A DNA stretch of 11,312 nucleotides from CAXGUU01 sp964012875 (GTDB lineage Bacteria; Pseudomonadota; Gammaproteobacteria; Ga0077536), in assembly GCA_964012875.1 (NCBI GenBank), contig CAXGUU010000093.1, positions 1-11,312 on the forward strand. Direction: 5' to 3'. Below, piece after piece: positions 7,818-11,312 of the stretch; position 1 is the first letter of the stretch, and each line of letters begins with the position of its first letter. The notes below the pieces were generated by a model, which was not told the origin of the DNA, made no database searches, and worked only from the letters and a program-made list of their open reading frames with translations. The position numbers were made by a program, and so were the translations under genes.

Positions 7818-7893
7818 TTTAAGACTGATGTCCGAAATTTCGATATATGGTTCGAACAATAATTGAAGCGACATTTGATTACTGTGTCTTAAA

Positions 7894-7899
7894 AAGGAG
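7894..7899 (+). promoter_or_regulatory. Ribosome binding site deciding a TTG start
   Basis: AAGGAG lies 6 bases before a TTG at 7906. This, together with the family's N-terminus (PKLVLIRHGES directly after the start), identifies TTG as the initiation codon of the gpm fragment. Confidence 0.6.
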
Positions 7900-7905
7900 T
7901 TCTAG

Positions 7906-8172
7906 TTGCCAAAGCTTGTACTAATTCGCCACGGTGAATCAGAGTCCGTACGAGATAAGAGGTTTTCTGGGTGGCAGGATACGGCGCTGAGTAATCGCGG
8001 CATTATTCAAGCGCAACACGCAGCCAAAACACTGGCAGCGAGCAGCATTAGGTTTGACGAAATTCACACGTCTTTACTGGAACGTTCCAATGCAACAGTG
8101 ACAAAAATTTTAGAACCACTTGGGCTCACCTGGTCCGTTGTCCACAAGGACTGGCGACTCAACAAGCGGCAC
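7906..8172 (+). pseudogene. gpmA: Truncated 2,3-bisphosphoglycerate-dependent phosphoglycerate mutase
   Basis: The first 89 codons match the N-terminal third of a dPGM: PKLVLIRHGES with the phosphorylated His, then FSGWQDTALSNRG and HKDWRLNKRH. The intact enzyme, about 230-250 residues, interconverts 3- and 2-phosphoglycerate. After KRH the sequence changes abruptly to an IS3-family end at 8173, so the second catalytic His and most of the fold are gone. The frame runs on through the IS to a stop at 8253 and would add 26 unrelated residues. Even before the break, the usual W-N after RHGES-x is replaced by S-V-R, so this copy was either divergent or already decaying. Its start is TTG with a good RBS. 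A functional copy elsewhere in the genome would be expected. Confidence 0.85.
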
Positions 8173-8368
8173 TGTCCGTCATCAAATAACTTGAGACTTG
8201 GGTTGATAGTCGATAACAGAGACTCTGGCTGGTCTGGCTCCTGTTTAGTTTAAAGTCATGCAACCGCTTTGGCATGCTGCTGTCGCCGCCAGGCTATCGT
8301 CCTTTGTTTGATAGCACGACGTTGTTTCAATATAGATTCCGCTCACCCGAAGTAGACATCCGCAGGCG
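8173..8368 (-). mobile_element. IS3-family element remnant, copy 2 (terminal about 196 bases)
   Basis: This is a direct repeat of 5207-5407, starting with the same TG-x-CCGTCATCAAATAACTT end and sharing blocks such as GAGACTCTGGCTGGT and TTTGATAGCACG. On the minus strand it encodes the last codons of the transposase (PADVYFG, a stop, then ILKQRRAIKQRTIAWRRQQHAK), ending at a TGA at 8258-8256. The outer end interrupts gpmA. The inner end, at about 8368, joins a DmeF-like gene, so everything internal to the element was lost in a deletion. Confidence 0.85.
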
Positions 8369-8577
8369 GCAAGTCCGAGCGCAACCGTATGGGATGCCAT
8401 ATGCCGCCCATCCGCGAGCAGGGCCATAGAACCGAACATCAATCCTGAAACGATCTCGACAACCATCATGGTCGCGGTAATCGCGATCACGACCAGTGTT
8501 CTGGATTCTCCGGGCTTACGCTCGTCCTGCGAAAATGCATGTTCGTGATGCCAGCAGCTCAGGTTGTCTTTGTGCAT
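8369..8577 (-). pseudogene. Truncated DmeF-like cation diffusion facilitator
   Basis: About 70 N-terminal residues of a CDF divalent-metal exporter remain. They comprise a His-containing leader (LSCWHHEHAF), membrane segment 1 (TLVVIAITATMMVVEIVSGL) and the start of segment 2, with the LLADGRHMASH signature whose Asp and His normally bind the transported metal. The leader and the ADG-x-HM-x-x-H form resemble the DmeF (Co/Ni/Zn) group. A full protein has about 300 residues and six membrane segments, so this cannot transport. The frame continues through the IS remnant to 8245, adding about 40 IS-derived residues. It sits 34 bases downstream of the MerC-domain gene on the same strand, and the two were probably one operon. 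Confidence 0.85.
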
Positions 8578-8611
8578 GAGGAGCTAGCTCGGACGCTGGT
8601 TGTGGCCACTT

Positions 8612-9031
8612 CTAATGTGCTTCGTGTTCGCAACAGCTTTTGCGGCACAACATAAAGTTACGGTGGTGCGCACCAATCAATACCGCCGCAGAGATCAAGG
8701 TCATCACGCGCTCGCCACTTTCCCCCACTAAGTCATGCAGGACGAATGCTGCGAGCGATATACCCAGTAACCCCGTCACTCCGAGCACGATGACGGTCGC
8801 GTCTTTATGTATCCAACAGCCGAGGCTGAACGCACATAGCGCGCTTGGGAAAATGATCCAAAACATCGCGCTATGGAACAGCGCGTCGTCAAGAAGCGAT
8901 GCCGGAATTGCTGTTCCCAGCACAAGCATTGTTGGAAGTGCCAGGCAGTGAAGCGCGCAAAGCGTAGAGCCGACAACGCCAACGCCGTCGGCGAGCGTTT
9001 GAGCAAATCGTGTATTGGTGGCTTTGATCAT
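8612..9031 (-). CDS. MerC-domain inner-membrane protein
   Basis: The product is 139 residues with about four membrane segments. The first contains the Cys-x-x-His-Cys signature CALHCLALP characteristic of MerC-domain proteins, which bind or move soft or transition metals (mercury in MerC itself). The C-terminus ends in a Cys/His-rich tail, CRKSCCEHEAH, likely a further metal-binding site. I chose ATG at 9031; a TTG seven codons upstream at 9052 is also in frame, and neither has a good RBS. It lies directly upstream of the broken DmeF-like exporter and downstream of the HisI/CobW/ADH group, with no merR, merA or merP nearby. A role in general metal homeostasis is therefore more likely than classical mercury resistance; that is inference. 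Confidence 0.85.
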   Translation of the reverse strand: MIKATNTRFAQTLADGVGVVGSTLCALHCLALPTMLVLGTAIPASLLDDALFHSAMFWIIFPSALCAFSLGCWIHKDATVIVLGVTGLLGISLAAFVLHDLVGESGERVMTLISAAVLIGAHHRNFMLCRKSCCEHEAH

Positions 9032-9308
9032 GAGATTCTGATTGTTATGCAACGTCGGGTCGGATCACGCTAGGCATTGCGCCATACGGCAGCTCCCGCA
9101 ATGGCAAGACTACTTGGTATCGTTGTCACGCGCTGTCGCCGCGAAATTTATTCGGCCTACGCATTGCGCCAGGGCGGCAATATACATGCTGAGCCTATCG
9201 AGCCATAGTGAGAGTATGACCGGCTCAATTGGTTGGAAAATCAAGGGCGCCGGACGTTTCGCCGTCACGCTGTCGCGAACTCTCGGTTGCCGCGACAACA
9301 CGAACCTG

Positions 9309-10445
9309 TCAGCCAAGCGCGATTTCGAAGAGCTTCTCATAGTCTTCTTCCGAACAGGGGCGCGGGTTGGTAAATGTGCAGACATCCTTTACTGCATGTT
9401 CTGCGAGGTTTGAAATCGCGTTTGACTGGACACCCATCTCGCCCAAATTTGCCGGTAGTCCGATATCCGCATTGAGTGCTCGAATACCCTCGGCTGGGTC
9501 GGCGCTGGCTTTGTGACCCATCGCAACATTGAGCCTCGCGTATTTGTCACCGACGTGGTCACGATTGAATTCCAGAATGGTTGGCAGCAGAACCGCATTC
9601 AGGGTTCCGTGATGCAGACGCAGGTTCTGATCCGCACCGCAGGCGTGGCTCATCGAGTGAACCGCACCCAGACCTTTGCTGAACGCCATGGCGCCTTCTG
9701 TAGCCGCCATCATCATGTGCCAACGAGCGTCCTCGTCGCTGCCATCCTGTACCGCGCGCAACAGATGGCCGTCCCGAATACCGCGTTCAATGCCGTCGCA
9801 GGCAACGGCGTCTGCGGGCGGGTTCACTTGCGGACAGAGCAACGACTCGATGCAGTGGGTCATCGCATCCATACCAGTCGCGGCCGTTAAACGAGGTGGC
9901 AGGCCCAGGGTCAGGCTCGGATCACAGATGGCGGTGCGTGGGATCAAGTGATTGCTGATCAGTAGCAGTTTTTCACCGTTATCCATAATGATCACGGCGC
10001 CACTCGAAACTTCGCTGCCGGTACCGGCGGTCGTTGGGATGGCGACCAGCGGAGCGACCGGTCCAATTTTTTTCACACCACCGAGGCCCGCCGTAAACTG
10101 GAGCATGTCCCCTTGATGGGTGACTGCCAGCGCCACAGCCTTAGCCAGATCCATGGACGAACCACCACCAAAAGCAATGATGCCGTCGCATTGATGCTCT
10201 TGGTAAACCGCGCCGGCTTGTTCGACCGCTGCCTGCGTCGGATTTTCTGGCGTACGATCAAAAATCGTCAGTTTGATCTTCTCTCCTACGGCGCGAAAAA
10301 CTTCGGTCGTCATACCGAGATCAATCAGGCCGCGGTCCGTACAAAGCAGCGGACGCTTGATCCCGTTTGAGCCCAACACGTGACCGAGTTTCTTGATTGC
10401 GCCGTGAGCAAAAATCGTCTGGGTCATGAAAGTGAGTGTCGCCAT
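9309..10445 (-). CDS. Iron-containing (group III) alcohol dehydrogenase
   Basis: This is an NAD(P)-dependent oxidoreductase of the Fe-ADH family, interconverting an alcohol and an aldehyde or ketone; the substrate is not evident. The 378-residue length is typical. The N-terminal Rossmann-like domain has the nucleotide-binding GGGSSMD (93-99) and PTTAGTGSE (137-145). The all-helical C-terminal domain has the metal ligands expected by position: Asp193 and His197 in GMDAMTHCIES, His263 in AVHSMSH, and His279 in LHHGTLNAVLLP. All are present, so it should be active. AGGAGA on the minus strand lies 6 bases before the ATG at 10445. It is downstream of the hisI-type gene and the CobW fragment on the same strand. 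An iron-using dehydrogenase in a possible zinc-limitation neighbourhood would make sense as zinc sparing, but that is speculative. Confidence 0.93.
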   Translation of the reverse strand: MATLTFMTQTIFAHGAIKKLGHVLGSNGIKRPLLCTDRGLIDLGMTTEVFRAVGEKIKLTIFDRTPENPTQAAVEQAGAVYQEHQCDGIIAFGGGSSMDLAKAVALAVTHQGDMLQFTAGLGGVKKIGPVAPLVAIPTTAGTGSEVSSGAVIIMDNGEKLLLISNHLIPRTAICDPSLTLGLPPRLTAATGMDAMTHCIESLLCPQVNPPADAVACDGIERGIRDGHLLRAVQDGSDEDARWHMMMAATEGAMAFSKGLGAVHSMSHACGADQNLRLHHGTLNAVLLPTILEFNRDHVGDKYARLNVAMGHKASADPAEGIRALNADIGLPANLGEMGVQSNAISNLAEHAVKDVCTFTNPRPCSEEDYEKLFEIALG

Positions 10446-10521
10446 CGCGAAGTCTCCTAGCTATGAATAAAAAATGCAGGTTCGCCATGAATCACGGCGT
10501 GGCGTCTGCACCCGTTTGCGA

Positions 10522-10977
10522 TCAACCTGTGTTGTCGAACATTGATCTCGTCCCGGCCATAGGTACAGCACCGCGACCCGAGAGGAATGCGGCAAACGAT
10601 CGTTCAATCGCTGCCTGGGCAATGCCTTCGGTGATAAACCCGAGACGGGTTTCACACTCGGCCGTTGGCCACTCCTCCAAAGCCCGCGGCGGATGAAACA
10701 GCTGCTGGACTCCATGCACGAACACCGGAAATTCCGTGCCACAAAGCTGGACAACCCCCTTCACTCGCAAGACCTGTCCTTCTCTAAAGCGCAGTCTGAC
10801 GCTCATCCATTCACTGAACGCACGCCGGTTCAGCGGTTGCGAGCAACGCACGGTAAAAGTCTGAAGATTCCGCGTGTGCGCGAATGGCGGCCGGTCTGCG
10901 TGAATGGCAGGCGCTGCTGCTTCGTCGCCATCAATCGTCCGCCGAAGTCGGCATGAACAACGCTCGCGCATGGTTTT
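10522..10977 (-). pseudogene. CobW/COG0523 family C-terminal domain without GTPase domain
   Basis: The frame (ATG at 10971, closed upstream by a stop at 10980-10978) encodes about 149 residues. From about residue 30 onward these match the C-terminal domain of COG0523 GTPases: TRNLQTFTV, then LRVKGVVQL, VFVHGVQQLFHPP, a Trp-Pro and LGFITEG, and the final ERSFAAFL. Full proteins of this metal-chaperone family are about 320-400 residues. The N-terminal GTPase domain, with Walker A (GxxGxGKT) and the CxCC metal motif, is absent here, and the hisI-type gene ends only 11 bases upstream of the stop that closes the frame. An internal deletion removing the GTPase half is the simplest explanation. A deliberately stand-alone domain is less likely but not excluded. 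Confidence 0.75.
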
Positions 10978-10991
10978 TCACGGCGTTGTAC

Positions 10992-11312
10992 TCAGAGCTT
11001 GGTGGGATTGGGCGCGTCACCATAGACCGCCGTTGGATCAAACGATTTCTGTGACTCTGTAAAGTTTAATCGAACCGGTTCAGTCGTCTCACCACCCAAC
11101 TCTACCGCGCGATAAAAACAGGAGCGGTAGCCAACATGACAGCTGGCCCCCGAACCCGCCACGTCGACTCGCAGCCATACAGCGTCCTGATCGTCGTCGA
11201 TGAGCATCTCGACCACCTTCTGCACGAGCCCGCTCGTTGCGCCCTTGTGCCACAGGACCCGACGGCTACGACTCCAATAATGCGCCTCACCAGTGGCAAT
11301 CGTGGCCCCAAA
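10992..11312 (-). CDS. hisI: Phosphoribosyl-AMP cyclohydrolase, HisI family, 5' end outside window
   Basis: The minus-strand frame is open from the right edge to a TGA at 10994-10992, giving the last about 106 residues. Family landmarks in order are GEAHYWSRSR, LWHKGATSG, VQKVVEM, DDDQDAVW and ASCHVGYRSCFYR. The enzyme opens the adenine ring of phosphoribosyl-AMP in histidine synthesis. Family members normally read DCDxD, with the Cys reported as a zinc ligand; here it is DDDQD, while the two later Cys remain. No HisE (pyrophosphohydrolase) domain follows. The neighbours are a CobW fragment and metal-transport genes, not other his genes, so this is more likely the paralog found in zinc-homeostasis clusters than the housekeeping copy. 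The GTG at 11225 is internal; the true start is beyond the window. Confidence 0.88.
   Translation of the reverse strand, partial: FGATIATGEAHYWSRSRRVLWHKGATSGLVQKVVEMLIDDDQDAVWLRVDVAGSGASCHVGYRSCFYRAVELGGETTEPVRLNFTESQKSFDPTAVYGDAPNPTKL

Noticed and set aside
8612..9031. Mercury resistance operon
   Set aside because: Only a MerC-domain protein is present; no merR, merT, merP or merA is visible, and the neighbours suggest general metal homeostasis.
9035..9056. Possible Zur box upstream of the MerC-domain gene
   Set aside because: Only one GTTATG half-site is visible; the symmetric second half expected of a gammaproteobacterial Zur operator is missing.
9042..9413. 123-codon plus-strand ORF between the MerC-domain and ADH genes
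   Set aside because: It overlaps the 3' end of the dehydrogenase antisense and has no recognisable motif or RBS. The interval 9032-9308 otherwise shows nothing I can name.

Overview
The window looks like an accessory or boundary region of a moderate-GC Gammaproteobacterium or close proteobacterial relative. This placement is an inference from gene families (DmeF-like CDF efflux, MerC-domain protein, COG0523/CobW, a HisI paralog, IS3-type transposase remnants). No rRNA or tRNA gene is present to fix the taxonomy, and no CRISPR array was seen.

Left third (1-3749). A left-truncated membrane-protein gene and a radical SAM/SPASM gene lie on the minus strand. They diverge from a full-length glutamine-hydrolysing asparagine synthetase on the plus strand. 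Immediately downstream and convergent with it is a 42-residue ORF (3621-3749, minus) with a near-perfect Shine-Dalgarno. The asparagine synthetase/radical SAM pair, with a Wzx-like flippase further right, resembles parts of surface-polysaccharide loci, but no glycosyltransferase is visible.

Middle (3750-8577). After a roughly 730-base stretch with no convincing gene come a secreted protein built from two similar halves, a decayed IS3-family element, a small one-TM protein behind a candidate palindromic operator, and a polysaccharide flippase. These are followed by a phosphoglycerate mutase gene cut off by a second remnant of the same IS. The other end of that remnant abuts a truncated DmeF-like cation efflux gene. 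The two IS remnants are direct repeats about 3 kb apart, and the second one sits at a deletion scar that has destroyed a gene on each side.

Right third (8369-11312), all minus strand. Read in transcription order: the 3' part of a phosphoribosyl-AMP cyclohydrolase (hisI type, running off the right edge), a CobW/COG0523 C-terminal domain without its GTPase domain, an intact iron-type alcohol dehydrogenase, a MerC-domain membrane protein, and the broken DmeF-like efflux gene. The association of a HisI paralog, COG0523, MerC and CDF is typical of metal (especially zinc) homeostasis neighbourhoods. Here two of its members are broken, so the module appears to be degrading.

Overall the window holds several intact metabolic or surface genes separated by IS-mediated damage. 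The items most worth a second look are the short ORF at 3621-3749, the decaying metal-homeostasis array, the gene/IS/gene scar at 7906-8577, and the tandem-domain secreted protein.
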